34,926 bases of DNA from Atlanticothrix silvestris CENA357. Lineage in GTDB: Bacteria; Cyanobacteriota; Cyanobacteriia; Cyanobacteriales; Nostocaceae. The position numbers and the translations under genes are program-made. The notes under the pieces are model-generated. The model did no database searches, was not told the DNA's origin, and worked only from the letters and a program-made list of their open reading frames with translations. Positions 15,081-24,162 of this stretch are shown here, in pieces. Within the stretch, counting starts at the first letter, position 1. Each line of letters starts with the position of its first letter. Location: contig NZ_JAECZB010000031.1 in the NCBI RefSeq assembly GCF_016056295.1, positions 13,957 to 48,882 of the forward strand. Reading direction: 5' to 3'.

Positions 15081-15146
15081 GATATGGAATAATATTGGAT
15101 AGATAAAAGCAAAACTTACGCATTTTATAACACCCTCAAATTGTAA

Positions 15147-16040
15147 TCAATAAGTGGATTTCGCCAAACTATAAAAGTCAAATTTTCTCAGCATCTCCAG
15201 AAATGTGAATACAGCAGGAATATGAAGAGTATCAGATAAAATTGCTACTGCCATTACTCTTTCTAACGGTACTGGTAGACTGTATACCTGCACTTGTGGG
15301 GGAATTGGTACAGCTGCTAGCCGAGGAAGAATTGCAGCTCTCAGTCCTTGATTTACCATACTGACAACAGTGGAATCTTCTTGAATGTCGCCCACAACAT
15401 TCATAAAAGGTGCTACATACTTCAAATGATGATGGAGAGGTTTTCCGCAGGGTAGACAAGCAAGCAACACTGGTGAATATACAGCTATGTCTTCCCAAGT
15501 AATTTTCGGACTGCTCACCTTGGCTTTCGGTGGGAGTAAAACAACATACTCATCCCGGATAATTTCCCATACTTCAAATTCATCACTAGTGGGTAGGTAG
15601 GTAACGCCAATGTCTGCGCGTCCCTCACGCAGACACTTTTCTACTTCAGTAAAGGCCGGGCATTCTATAATTGTGACAGCTACTTCGGAAAATTGATCAT
15701 GAAATTGTGCGATCGCTTTTGGCAATAAATGAGTAGCAACACTGCGAAAAGCCGCAATCCGCACATGACCCCCATGTAGACCTTTATGCAGATTTGCTTC
15801 CTGTTGAATCATTTCTAAACTATGCAGGGTTTGACGAGCATGAAAGAGAATGCGCTCTCCTGCGGGTGTCAAAACAGCACCATGACGACCCCTAGCAAAT
15901 AAAGGCACACCCAGTTCCTCTTCTAAAGTAGCAATGGCATGACTAATTGCTGGCTGGGTAAGCTCCAATTCTAAGGCTGCTTCACTAAAGTTGCCACAAT
16001 CTGCAACTGCAACTACGGCTCGAAGTTGGGAGAGTTTCAT
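15147..16040 (-). CDS. LysR family transcriptional regulator
   Basis: A 297-residue regulator. Residues 1-60 form the winged helix-turn-helix (LRAVVAVADCGNFSEAALEL, then TQPAISHAIATLEEELGVPLF). Residues 90-290 form the two-lobed effector-binding domain (GHVRIAAFRSVATHLLPKAI, then RADIGVTYLP). I start it at the ATG at 16040; an in-frame TTG two codons upstream is less likely. LysR proteins bind a T-N11-A box upstream of their own or a divergent gene; an AT-rich dyad of that form lies at 16120-16134. Its ligand is unknown. Targets could be the divergent small gene or the glutathione S-transferase further on, or the GNAT gene downstream. Confidence 0.95.
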   Translation of the reverse strand: MKLSQLRAVVAVADCGNFSEAALELELTQPAISHAIATLEEELGVPLFARGRHGAVLTPAGERILFHARQTLHSLEMIQQEANLHKGLHGGHVRIAAFRSVATHLLPKAIAQFHDQFSEVAVTIIECPAFTEVEKCLREGRADIGVTYLPTSDEFEVWEIIRDEYVVLLPPKAKVSSPKITWEDIAVYSPVLLACLPCGKPLHHHLKYVAPFMNVVGDIQEDSTVVSMVNQGLRAAILPRLAAVPIPPQVQVYSLPVPLERVMAVAILSDTLHIPAVFTFLEMLRKFDFYSLAKSTY

Positions 16041-16119
16041 GGGCAATTAATGAAATAAAGTTGAGACAGATCCTAATTTAGTAGTAACAAAAATGTTGTA
16101 TCAGTCATTTTTTATATAT

Positions 16120-16134
16120 ATAAATCATATTTAT
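16120..16134. promoter_or_regulatory. candidate LysR-type operator (T-N11-A dyad)
   Basis: ATAAAT-CAT-ATTTAT is a perfect dyad containing T-N11-A, in the divergent intergenic region 80 bases upstream of the lysR start. The site is AT-rich, so chance symmetry is possible. Confidence 0.35.
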
Positions 16135-16187
16135 GGAATCTATGCAAGCCATGATTTGATTACTCATTGATAGGTTGCTACTGTTTG

Positions 16188-16502
16188 ATGTACAGAGCAA
16201 ATGTCAGTAGTAATTCTATGAACAATGGCATTAAGTGTCTACAATCAGAAGACATAGAAATAAGCTGCGGTTCCAACTTCAATAAAAAAAACAATCGTAG
16301 CTTCGGAGAATCTCTGCATTACATCTGGAAAAAAATAGTCAAAACTTTATTAGTAGATTCGCAGGAATTACAAGTTTTACAAAGAAATGATCGCTACGGG
16401 AATATCTATTGGCAAGCTTATGATCCTGTAACAGGAAAATCTTTTTCTTCAGGCTCCAAAGCAGATATATCTATGTGGATTGAACAGCTTTATCGGTACT
16501 AA
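16188..16502 (+). CDS. small conserved cyanobacterial protein
   Basis: About 104 residues. The C-terminal half (LQVLQRNDRYGNIYWQAYDP, then VTGKSFSSGSKADISMWIEQLYRY) is of a type that I recall as common in Nostocales, with the pattern RxDRxGNxYWxxYDPxTGKSFxSGSExEVRxWIEQ. The N-terminal part is variable and Asn/Ser-rich. The function is unknown; no membrane segment or catalytic motif is seen. The frame is open to a TTG at 16167; ATGs at 16188 and 16218 are both possible starts and neither has a clear ribosome site. It is divergent from the LysR gene. Confidence 0.65.
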   Translation: MYRANVSSNSMNNGIKCLQSEDIEISCGSNFNKKNNRSFGESLHYIWKKIVKTLLVDSQELQVLQRNDRYGNIYWQAYDPVTGKSFSSGSKADISMWIEQLYRY

Positions 16503-16601
16503 AAATATAGTAATCCGATTTGATTTTTAAACTACCAGTAGAGAGAGAGAACAGGGAACAGAGAAGAAGTAATTTTTTCAAAAATCACATAGGAGTTCTA
16601 T

Positions 16602-17255
16602 ATGTCACAAATGACTTTGGTAATTGGCAATCAAAATTATTCATCCTGGTCACTTCGTCCTTGGCTAGCAATGAAACAATTCGGCTTACAATTCAATACA
16701 ATTCGTATTCCTCTTTACAGTCCAGAATCTTCATCAAAAATCCGGCAATACTCTCCCTCAGGAAAAGTACCCGTGCTGTTGCACGATACTCAAACCGTAT
16801 GGGATTCTCTTGCTATTTGTGAATATCTGGCCGAAACATTTCCCCATCTGTATTGGTGGCCAGAAGATAAAAATACAAGAGCATACGCCCGTTGCATCAG
16901 TGCAGAAATGCACTCAGGCTTTCAAAATCTACGTCAAAATATGCCGATGAATTGCCGTGCTAAATACCCTGGTAAAGGTTTAGCGCTTGGTGTACAACAA
17001 GATATTGATCGCATCACTAGTATCTGGCGAGAATCTCGCCAAATGTTTGGCAATGATGGTGATATGTTGTTTGGCAAATTCACAATTGCTGATGCGTTTT
17101 TTGCCCCTGTTGTTTTGCGGTTCGTGATTTATGATGTGCAGTTAGATGCCGTTTCTAGAGATTATGTAGCAGCAATTTTGGCACTACCGACAATGCAGGA
17201 GTGGATAAAAGCAGCCGAGACTGAAACAGAAGTTATGTCTCAATACGAGTTTTAA
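16602..17255 (+). CDS. glutathione S-transferase family protein
   Basis: A 217-residue enzyme with the thioredoxin-like N-terminal domain (LVIGNQNYSSWSLRPWLAMK, with Ser/Tyr near the glutathione thiol; then SPSGKVPVLLHDTQTVWDSLAICEYLAE, with the cis-Pro VPVL and the Glu/Asp-Ser glutathione site). An all-helical C-terminal domain follows, including FGKFTIADAFFAPVVLRF (N-capping box). The NYSSWSLRPWL form is that of the YfcF-like bacterial class. It probably conjugates or reduces electrophiles with glutathione in the cytoplasm. AGGAG eight bases before the ATG supports the start. Confidence 0.93.
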   Translation: MSQMTLVIGNQNYSSWSLRPWLAMKQFGLQFNTIRIPLYSPESSSKIRQYSPSGKVPVLLHDTQTVWDSLAICEYLAETFPHLYWWPEDKNTRAYARCISAEMHSGFQNLRQNMPMNCRAKYPGKGLALGVQQDIDRITSIWRESRQMFGNDGDMLFGKFTIADAFFAPVVLRFVIYDVQLDAVSRDYVAAILALPTMQEWIKAAETETEVMSQYEF

Positions 17256-17296
17256 AAGAATGGCAAAGCAGAAAAATAACTTTGTAAAATACCAGC

Positions 17297-18094
17297 TTAT
17301 GTTTTTGCTGGCTCTAACGGAGATTTATTAACACTATCTTCAGGGGCTTCATAACCATTATTTTTGTATTTTACTTTATCTGGGAAGTCTGGAGTTACAA
17401 AAGCAGTATCAGTTTTTTGGCCAAATGCCGCTGAAGCTGCTGCACACAATCCTTTAAGTTCATCTGCAAGTGCTTTGGTCTTTTTGATATCATCTTTGGA
17501 TAGAGCTTCTATCAGCTGGTCTATCTTATCGGACTGTTGTTTTAGTTGAATCTGTACTTGCTCTTTAACTCTTTCTTCTCTTCTTACATACTCCAACATA
17601 CGCTCTTGTAGGGCGCGAAAAAAGGCTGAGCCAGCATAGCCTACAACCAATGACATTGTAATTAGAGTAAACGCATTGTCTGGTTTGAGAAGCATTAAGA
17701 CTGGTGGTGATACTGCTCCACCAACTATAGATTGCGATAGGCAGTATCTAATCATACCAGCCCGCTTTTGCTTTTCTAATCTGCTTCTATCCTCTTTGCT
17801 GACATTTCTATTTTGCTTGGCTAATACTTGTTCTAGTCGAGCTAATTTTTGCTCAATTGGTCTAGATATCTCTTCTTCTGTAACCTTAAAGTTCATTAAG
17901 AAGGAAATAAAACCGCCAAAAGCACCTGATATAAAAATTAAAAGTAAGATTTTTCCCAGTTCCCAGCTAATGGGTAGCTGATTCATTTGGGTATACATAT
18001 AATTTCCAGGGGTAGTCTGCGCCGCATACACTACTTTAGTTGTCAATAAGGTAGTTAGCGACAACAATAACATTGTTAATATTCTGTGTTTCAT
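17297..18094 (-). CDS. membrane protein with signal peptide and coiled coil, unknown function
   Basis: A 265-residue protein. The N-terminus is a signal peptide (MKHRILTMLLLSLTTLL, cleavage near VYAA, residue 25). A membrane helix follows at about 47-68 (LGKILLLIFISGAFGGFISF), then a charged segment (RPIEQKLARLEQVLAKQNRN) and one or two further hydrophobic segments at about 113-160 (SIVGGAVSPPVLMLL, FTLITMSLVVGYAGSAFF). A coiled coil spans about 165-215 (RVKEQVQIQLKQQSDKIDQL), and the tail is polar and Pro-rich. The family is not recognised. It may anchor a coiled-coil complex at the membrane. An 11-bp inverted repeat lies upstream of its start. Confidence 0.75.
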   Translation of the reverse strand: MKHRILTMLLLSLTTLLTTKVVYAAQTTPGNYMYTQMNQLPISWELGKILLLIFISGAFGGFISFLMNFKVTEEEISRPIEQKLARLEQVLAKQNRNVSKEDRSRLEKQKRAGMIRYCLSQSIVGGAVSPPVLMLLKPDNAFTLITMSLVVGYAGSAFFRALQERMLEYVRREERVKEQVQIQLKQQSDKIDQLIEALSKDDIKKTKALADELKGLCAAASAAFGQKTDTAFVTPDFPDKVKYKNNGYEAPEDSVNKSPLEPAKT

Positions 18095-18197
18095 TGCTCT
18101 TTTTCCTGACCAGTCTACATTCTTTTTGATTTATAAAAAAATCGCTTTCACTCATTAATAAAAAAAGATTCTTTTAATGAGTGATATTAGAGTACTA

Positions 18198-18326
18198 ATA
18201 CCAAATTGGAGTGAGTGATATTATTAACGGTTACTGGAATAGCCTTTTGGTAAATACTTTCCATACAAAATAATGCTACTTGCTAGTAGCACTAGCGAGA
18301 GCAAGTTAGTAGCTCCAAATTGGTAT
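18198..18326. repeat. MITE-like element with 14-bp terminal inverted repeats
   Basis: ATACCAAATTGGAG (18198-18211) and its exact complement CTCCAAATTGGTAT (18313-18326) bound 129 bp of non-coding sequence with internal palindromes such as GCTACT-TGCT-AGTAGC. The ends begin with ATACCA like the element at 11667-11782, though the interiors differ. Confidence 0.55.
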
Positions 18327-18805
18327 GAGTAAGGTTGATTATAATCAGCATATATCTAAAGAAGTACATGCTGGCAAGCTATTATCTCAATTTGATGACA
18401 AGGATATTCATTGTCTTATTAGTAAGCAGCAAATATGTATTTAATACCTATCTAATAACTATCTAATTTAGATGACACATTCTACCAACTACTAGTCTGT
18501 TAAATTGAAATTTATGAATAAATAAGGGATTTAGTCCTGATTTTATAAACGCTAAAGTGCTTATACAAAGCTTGGATAAAACTTAGTATTGCTAATTTTA
18601 TATTCGCAATGACTATATTTGGTAAATGCTTACGATCGATTTTCGATTTCCCCTCACCTTTTTGATGATTATTCTTCTAATGAAGGCTTATTTATATTTT
18701 TAGACAGATTGACAAAATTAATTTATTATACTTTCACCAAAAGTTCCGGATATCAGCTGAAACAGCAAGAAACCTCACACCTAACCATCGATAGGAGCGT
18801 GAAAC

Positions 18806-18848
18806 GGACACTTTGCTCAAGTCGGCAGAGCCGCCCACGGAAGTGTCC
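18806..18848 (-). repeat. GGACACTT palindromic repeat, short copy
   Basis: Bounded by GGACACTT (18806-18813) and AAGTGTCC (18841-18848). Read on the minus strand, its interior GTGGGCGGCTCTGCCGACTT aligns with the left unit of the copy at 11857-11944. The internal hairpin CGGC-AGA-GCCG is intact. Confidence 0.7.
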
Positions 18849-19020
18849 TCATGAATTGCGCGTGAGTTGACGACAGCCCTCTGACCGATGTTGAGTGGAG
18901 GAAGCTTTTTTTCTCTCCCTGTGCCCTCCTTGCCTCAACAGATAAATTTCCTTAACCCATACATTCCGGATAATACTGGTGTAAGCGAGTGTATGTATAA
19001 AAAGGGAACCGCAAAGTATT

Positions 19021-19476
19021 ATGATTAACCAAATTACCGCTTTAGAATCCTGCTGGCATATTTCTCCTCCTTGGGGTCAAGTCATGCCCCCGCTAGTAGT
19101 TCAAATGCATGAAAAAGTCTTTTTATCAGGCTCTGATTTGTCGGGCTACTGCTGCGGTGTGCATTGGGAGGGACAGGAGTGGTTGTACGCGATTGTTTGC
19201 CTTGGTGAAACACTCTACTTGCCTAGACGAGAGTTTTATGCAACAAATTTATTAGAAAACGCCACTGTTTCCACTCCAGCTTTTAAATTGGGAGATGTGG
19301 TTGAAGTTGATTTCAGTGAACAACCGACACATCGAATTATTCAAGGTATTTTTAGCCTTAAAAACAATTGGCTTTATGCTGTAGATTGGCGCTCCCCCAT
19401 TTTGGAAGAAACAGCATCTGCCCAAAGCCGAACTATATGGCTTGCTGATGTTGATTTAGTAAGTATGGATGTATAA
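19021..19476 (+). CDS. DUF1392 family protein
   Basis: A 151-residue protein matching the cyanobacterial family DUF1392. It has the N-terminal MINQITALESCWHISPPWGQ and VMPPL segments, then a GYCCGVHWEGQEWLYAIVC segment, a KLGDVVEVDFSEQPTHRIIQ strand and an aromatic NNWLYAVDW strand. The function is unknown. Members are frequent in Nostoc-type genomes and plasmids, often in several copies. It is a single-gene unit after the repeat-rich gap. The start is well defined because the first residues are conserved in the family. Confidence 0.85.
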   Translation: MINQITALESCWHISPPWGQVMPPLVVQMHEKVFLSGSDLSGYCCGVHWEGQEWLYAIVCLGETLYLPRREFYATNLLENATVSTPAFKLGDVVEVDFSEQPTHRIIQGIFSLKNNWLYAVDWRSPILEETASAQSRTIWLADVDLVSMDV

Positions 19477-19752
19477 CAAAGAGCATACATATTAGGACAT
19501 TTTGAGAGTGTGAATGTCAGAAACAGTAATGTTTTTACCTCGCTGCCCTCTGTCTCCTAATATATAACTCTCACTTTCTACTTATGAAAGAAGTTCTCGC
19601 TCAGGCAGTCTCTATTTTCGAAATTTATTTCCTCTCAAATCCCCAACTTAAAGAAATATATATCTAAAAACAGTGCCAATGCGATTGAAATTTTGAGAAG
19701 GTACTAATATTTGAGTCAGTCCAACTATCTATGAAGTGCCTTAAAAACATCT

Positions 19753-21795
19753 ATGACACCAGATGCGATCGCGACTCTAGGGCAAAGTATATCTAATTAT
19801 TGGATAGCTTCTGTATTATCTACACCTATTAAAGATCCTGTGCCGGTTTTTTTGATGATTCTGGGGATTATGCTAATTGCACCCCTGCTATTTGAGAAAA
19901 TCCGGTTGCCTGGGATTGTGGGATTAATTCTGGCAGGCGTTGTGGTCGGCCCAAACGGACTCGGATTATTAGCACGAGATAACACCATTGTGCTTTTAGG
20001 CACAGTAGGTTTGTTATTTCTCATGTTCATGGCAGGTCTGGAAACTAGCTTGGATGACCTGAAATATAACGCTGACAAAGCGCTAATCTTTGGATTTGCG
20101 ACTTTTTTAGTGCCAATGGCATTAGGTACTGGAGCGATGATGGCCATTGGCTACAACCTGTTGGCAGCCATTTTGGTTGCTTCTTGTTTTGCCTCCCACA
20201 CTCTACTGGCCTTACCTGTAGCCAGCAAATTAGGCATCATGCGTTCTCAGGTCTTAACTGCCACTTTGGGAGGCACTTTAATCACTAATATTTTGGCACT
20301 TTTAGTGTTAGCTGTGGTGGTAAGAGCGCATCAAGGTAGTTTGACCTTGAGTTTTTGGCTGTTTATGATTCCCTCATTGATTATCTATACCTTTTTGACG
20401 CTGTGGGGTTTACCTCGTCTAGGACGCTGGTTTTTTCAGCGCTTTGGACATGATGAGGGAGCAGAATTTACATTTGTGTTGGCTACCTTATTTGTAGTTT
20501 CTTACGGAGCAGAATTAGTTCAGATCGAGCCGATTATTGGGGCTTTTTTAGCGGGAGTTGCGATCACTCAATTGATTCCCCAACTTAGTCCTCTGATGAA
20601 TCGGATTCAATTTATTGGGAATACGCTATTTGTGCCATTTTTCCTGATTTCAGTGGGGATGTTAGTTAATCCCCGAATTCTATTTCAGGAACCGCGAGCG
20701 CTAGTAGTATCAGGTGTAATGGTAGCTGTGGCCATTATTGCCAAATTCATTCCTGCCTGGGGAGCAGGCAAGTTATTTGGATTCAACTTTGACAATATTA
20801 TGGTCATGTTTGGGCTATCAGTAGCTCAGGCGGCATCTACTCTCGCTGCCATAACTGTTGCTTTTAATATCGAATTAGTTGACCAATTAACAGTAAATGG
20901 CACGATCGCCATGATCTTAGTGACCTGTATTGCTTCTCCTTGGGTGACAAGCCAGTGGGGACAAAAACTCAAGCCAGAAGTTAATACCACAAGCCATCAA
21001 GCTGGTAGTCTAGGCGATCGCGTTTTAGTACCAGTTGCTAACCCCAGCACAGAAGATAATTTGCTACAGTTGGCAATTTTGCTGGCAAAATCAGCAAATG
21101 GTACTTTGTTACCACTCCACATTTTATTAGAACAAAGCAATCCCATTTCCCCAGAAGCCAAAGCTAGGCAAAGCCAATTACTGTCAACCGCAGAAATGAT
21201 TGCCCATGCCTCTGTGACAAATGTTACCCCGATTGGTCGGATCGATGAATCGATTGATAAGGGTATTGCCCGCGTAGCAGAAGAAAAGCAAGTGAGTTTG
21301 GTTGTTTGCGGTTGGAAGGGTTACTCCAGCTATCAAGAAAACTTATTTGGTGGTGTCATTGACAAGATTGTGCAACGCAGTTCTGTACCTGTTTTGGTAA
21401 CTCGATTTCCCTTACCAATTGAGCATACAACGCGAGTATTTCTAGCTTTTACTACCCAACAAGCTTATGCTAGTTCTTTTGAGCAAAGTATCCAATTAGC
21501 TAAAAGTTTGGCAACGGAACTCAAAGCATCCCTACAACTTTTACAGGTCGTGTCAGTTAGAGGTGCAACTGCCGAATTAACTGACACGGGATTGCCAGCA
21601 GATACCCCAATTCAAAGGGTGCGAGGTAACTTTGTCCGGCAAGTTTCTCGGTTACTCAAACCTAACGATATACTACTTTTAAATGGAACTGTTGAGCATA
21701 AACATCAGCTATTTTCCCTTTTAGGTCATGCACCAGAAGCGATCGCTCGCAGCCACCCGGAAGTTGCCATGATTATTGCTTATTTTCCTAAGTAA
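19753..21795 (+). CDS. cation:proton antiporter (CPA2/KefB type) with C-terminal universal stress domains
   Basis: A 680-residue protein. Residues about 28-410 form the multi-helix Na+(K+)/H+ exchanger domain (VFLMILGIMLIAPLLFEKI, then LPGIVGLILAGVVVGPNGLG, then FLMFMAGLETSLDDLKYN and a later GAFLAGVAITQLIPQL). Residues about 430-560 and 565-678 are two universal-stress-protein-like domains (DRVLVPVANPSTEDNLLQLA, then VVCGWKGYSS and SSVPVLVTRFPL). It should exchange monovalent cations for protons in the plasma or thylakoid membrane. The Usp part, which in other proteins binds ATP or senses stress, probably gates transport. This fusion is known in cyanobacteria. A strong hairpin follows the stop. 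Confidence 0.93.
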   Translation: MTPDAIATLGQSISNYWIASVLSTPIKDPVPVFLMILGIMLIAPLLFEKIRLPGIVGLILAGVVVGPNGLGLLARDNTIVLLGTVGLLFLMFMAGLETSLDDLKYNADKALIFGFATFLVPMALGTGAMMAIGYNLLAAILVASCFASHTLLALPVASKLGIMRSQVLTATLGGTLITNILALLVLAVVVRAHQGSLTLSFWLFMIPSLIIYTFLTLWGLPRLGRWFFQRFGHDEGAEFTFVLATLFVVSYGAELVQIEPIIGAFLAGVAITQLIPQLSPLMNRIQFIGNTLFVPFFLISVGMLVNPRILFQEPRALVVSGVMVAVAIIAKFIPAWGAGKLFGFNFDNIMVMFGLSVAQAASTLAAITVAFNIELVDQLTVNGTIAMILVTCIASPWVTSQWGQKLKPEVNTTSHQAGSLGDRVLVPVANPSTEDNLLQLAILLAKSANGTLLPLHILLEQSNPISPEAKARQSQLLSTAEMIAHASVTNVTPIGRIDESIDKGIARVAEEKQVSLVVCGWKGYSSYQENLFGGVIDKIVQRSSVPVLVTRFPLPIEHTTRVFLAFTTQQAYASSFEQSIQLAKSLATELKASLQLLQVVSVRGATAELTDTGLPADTPIQRVRGNFVRQVSRLLKPNDILLLNGTVEHKHQLFSLLGHAPEAIARSHPEVAMIIAYFPK

Positions 21796-21807
21796 TTCAG
21801 AACAGCA

Positions 21808-21840
21808 AGATCCCCGACTTCTTGGAGAAGTCGGGGATCT
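21808..21840 (+). terminator. 15-bp perfect hairpin (dispersed palindrome) after the antiporter gene
   Basis: AGATCCCCGACTTCT / AGAAGTCGGGGATCT (21808-21822, 21826-21840) with loop TGG lies 13 bases after the antiporter stop. There is no long T tract. It belongs to a palindrome type scattered in Nostoc-like genomes, and its CCCCGACTT core is shared with the repeat at 11857-11944. It may act as terminator or transcript stabiliser. Confidence 0.7.
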
Positions 21841-21917
21841 GAACAACTGATAATATTACTGAACCAGTAGCCTGTAGTAGAGGATATATTCAAAATCACG
21901 CGCATCTACTAACAGGA

Positions 21918-23360
21918 ATGAATCATCCAATATCACCATCTTGGAACCAAGTCCGCGCTACTTTCAAAAAAATTTGGGGTTACGAAGATTTTCGTCCGCC
22001 ACAGGGAGAAATTATCAGCACTTTATTAGCTCAAAAAGATGCCCTAATTATCATGCCAACAGGTGGCGGCAAATCTATTTGTTTTCAACTTCCCGCACTT
22101 TTGCAAACAGGATTAACTTTAGTAGTTTCACCCTTAGTCGCGCTGATGGAAAACCAAGTGCAGGAACTACTTCAGCATCATCAAAAAGCTGCGCTTTTGC
22201 ATAGTGAATTACCATCATCTCAACGCCGTTTGACGCTGCAAGCATTAGAAAGACAACAACTGAGATTACTTTATCTCTCGCCAGAAACCTTACTGAGTGC
22301 GCCAGTATGGGAAAGATTATGCCACCCACAATTGCATATTAACGCTCTAATTTTGGATGAAGCCCATTGCCTTGTGCAGTGGGGGGACACATTTCGACCA
22401 GCTTATCGCAGATTAGGGGCAGTACGACCTGCATTGCTCAAGTCAAAACCACCAGGAACAAAAATCAGCATTGCTGCTTTTACTGCTACTGCTGATCCCC
22501 TAGCTCAAAAAATAATTTCCACAGTTTTACAATTACAGCAACCGGAGATTTTTCGTCTTAATCCCTACCGTGCCAATTTGCATACCAGTGTTCGCATAGC
22601 TTGGACACCAAGGGGTAGAAAACAGCAATTACTCAAATTTATTCAAGATAGACCGCAACAACCAGGGTTAATTTATGTTCGCACTAGGCGAGATAGTGAA
22701 AATTTAGCTGCATGGTTAGCACAACTGGGTTATGCCACAGCTAGTTATCATGCTGGATTGGGTGCAATAGAACGCCGTGCAGTAGAAGCTAGTTGGTTAG
22801 GAGGTAAAATACCTTTTGTAGTTTGTACCTGTGCCTTTGGTATGGGGATTAATAAACCTGATGTCCGTTGGGTAGCCCATTTTCACGCCCCGCACCTGTT
22901 GTCTGAATATGTGCAAGAAATTGGACGGGCTGGTAGGGATGGAAAACCGGCTCAAGCACTAACCTTGGTGAGTGAACCTACAGGTTGGTTAGATCCAGAG
23001 GATAAACAAAGACAGCAATTTTTTCAAGAGCAAATGCGATCGCAACAACAAACAGCACAGCAATTAGTGAAAAAACTGCCAAAAACAGGAGAAGTAAATG
23101 CAGTCACAAGACAATTTCCCGATGGTGCTACAGCCCTTGCTTTACTCCACAGCAGCGGTCAGCTAAACTGGCTTGACCCTTTTAATTACACCATTACATC
23201 AAAAATCAAAAATCAGCCTACACCGCAATCACAAGCTGCTAAACAGATGCATCAATATCTAACTACTAAGCAGTGTCGTTGGCAGTTTTTATTGAATGCT
23301 TTTGGCTTTGGACAAGAAGCTACCAACTGGCGATGCGGACATTGTGATAATTGCCATTAA
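21918..23360 (+). CDS. RecQ family ATP-dependent DNA helicase (short form)
   Basis: A 480-residue 3'-5' DNA helicase. The Q-motif region (GYEDFRPPQGEIISTLL) is followed by motif I MPTGGGKSICFQLP (GGGKS at 49-53), motif Ia VVSPLVALMENQ, motif II LILDEAHCLVQWG (DEAH at 147-150), motif III AAFTATADP, motif V FVVCTCAFGMGINKPDVRWV and motif VI QEIGRAGRDGKP. The RecQ zinc-binding region ends the protein, with C-x2-C-x2-C in WRCGHCDNCH plus an earlier Cys in KQCRW. There is no winged-helix or HRDC domain after the zinc site, so it is shorter than E. coli RecQ. It likely acts in recombination repair and stalled-fork processing. I leave the symbol open because cyanobacteria often have several RecQ-like proteins. 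Confidence 0.94.
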   Translation: MNHPISPSWNQVRATFKKIWGYEDFRPPQGEIISTLLAQKDALIIMPTGGGKSICFQLPALLQTGLTLVVSPLVALMENQVQELLQHHQKAALLHSELPSSQRRLTLQALERQQLRLLYLSPETLLSAPVWERLCHPQLHINALILDEAHCLVQWGDTFRPAYRRLGAVRPALLKSKPPGTKISIAAFTATADPLAQKIISTVLQLQQPEIFRLNPYRANLHTSVRIAWTPRGRKQQLLKFIQDRPQQPGLIYVRTRRDSENLAAWLAQLGYATASYHAGLGAIERRAVEASWLGGKIPFVVCTCAFGMGINKPDVRWVAHFHAPHLLSEYVQEIGRAGRDGKPAQALTLVSEPTGWLDPEDKQRQQFFQEQMRSQQQTAQQLVKKLPKTGEVNAVTRQFPDGATALALLHSSGQLNWLDPFNYTITSKIKNQPTPQSQAAKQMHQYLTTKQCRWQFLLNAFGFGQEATNWRCGHCDNCH

Positions 23361-23433
23361 GAAGATTAATTGCAAATCGGTAGAATGAGTGTGTCGGTAA
23401 CGAACAATTAAGACACCTCAATAGCCAATCTGT

Positions 23434-23955
23434 ATGTTTACAACAGCTTACTTTCTTAAGTACACCCAATGGTCGGGTATTGCCACATTGATATTTGCTG
23501 CTTTAGCAATCCTAGCTTTTATTCTCAAATGGGGCATCCGCTTTCGGCTGGTAGGTACAACTGGCTTTATGATAGTGCTGACTTGTGGATTATTTACCCT
23601 CTCTTTGATTCCTCTGACTCATACTGTCATTCCAGGAGCAGTCAAGTACACTTTAGTCTATGACAATGGTTCAACACAAACCGTAATTGCCACATCGCCC
23701 AAAATTTCCCCTACACAACTAGAAGCAACTCTGCGTCAAGCAGCCACTAATCTTTATTCTTATGGTCGCTTAGGTACACGCGCAGACAACCAGATGACAA
23801 TTCGTGCCCGTACCGTCGTCCACCCAGAACCAGGGGTTTCTGTGCCGGTTTACCTGGGTCAAATCAAGCGAACTTTGGCTACCCGTGAAGATGAAGAAAT
23901 GACGATTGAGATTTACCCAGAAAAATTTGCTCAATTGCCAAAGCCTACTGCTTAA
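23434..23955 (+). CDS. Ycf51 / DUF2518 family membrane protein
   Basis: A 173-residue protein beginning MFTTAYFLKYTQWSGIATLI. Two membrane helices (about 14-32, GIATLIFAALAILAFIL, and 38-60, LVGTTGFMIVLTCGLFTLSL) are followed by a soluble domain (AVKYTLVYDNGSTQTVIATS, then LEATLRQAATNLYSYGRLGT). The pattern agrees with Ycf51 (DUF2518), a family of cyanobacteria and some algal plastids with unknown function. The soluble part should face the cytoplasm or lumen. It lies 73 bases after recQ on the same strand and is probably an independent gene. Confidence 0.8.
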   Translation: MFTTAYFLKYTQWSGIATLIFAALAILAFILKWGIRFRLVGTTGFMIVLTCGLFTLSLIPLTHTVIPGAVKYTLVYDNGSTQTVIATSPKISPTQLEATLRQAATNLYSYGRLGTRADNQMTIRARTVVHPEPGVSVPVYLGQIKRTLATREDEEMTIEIYPEKFAQLPKPTA

Positions 23956-24162
23956 CCCTCTTTAATCACTATGGGGAGAGAAAAATACTACCCCCAACCT
24001 AAACCTTAGACGAAATCATCAATTGAGCGATCGCATTCTAGTTTTCTCATTTAAGTTTACTTGTTGAGAAATTACCAAATAACAGGGTTTAGGGGTTATT
24101 CTCTCCCACAAGTAACAAAAGAGGGGTAATATCATTAAAGTATTTGAAAATTTTGTTTTTTT

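Larger units (their letters stand above)
18095..19020. other. 926-bp gene-poor, repeat-bearing intergenic region
   Basis: I find no convincing gene here. It holds a perfect inverted repeat, TCACTCATTAA / TTAATGAGTGA (18148-18158, 18174-18184), upstream of the minus-strand membrane protein gene. It also holds a 129-bp element with 14-bp terminal inverted repeats (18198-18326) and a GGACACTT repeat (18806-18848). A 39-codon frame at 18325-18444 (begins MSKVDYNQHISKEV) reads like protein but is too short to support. The last 100 bases should contain the promoter of the DUF1392 gene. Confidence 0.5.

Noticed and set aside
18325-18444. 39-codon frame beginning MSKVDYNQHISKEV
   Set aside because: It reads like protein but has no ribosome site, no family, and its ATG lies in a terminal inverted repeat; support is too weak for a feature.
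18619-18870. 83-codon frame in the large gap
   Set aside because: Its second half is the GGACACTT repeat and no good start signal is present.
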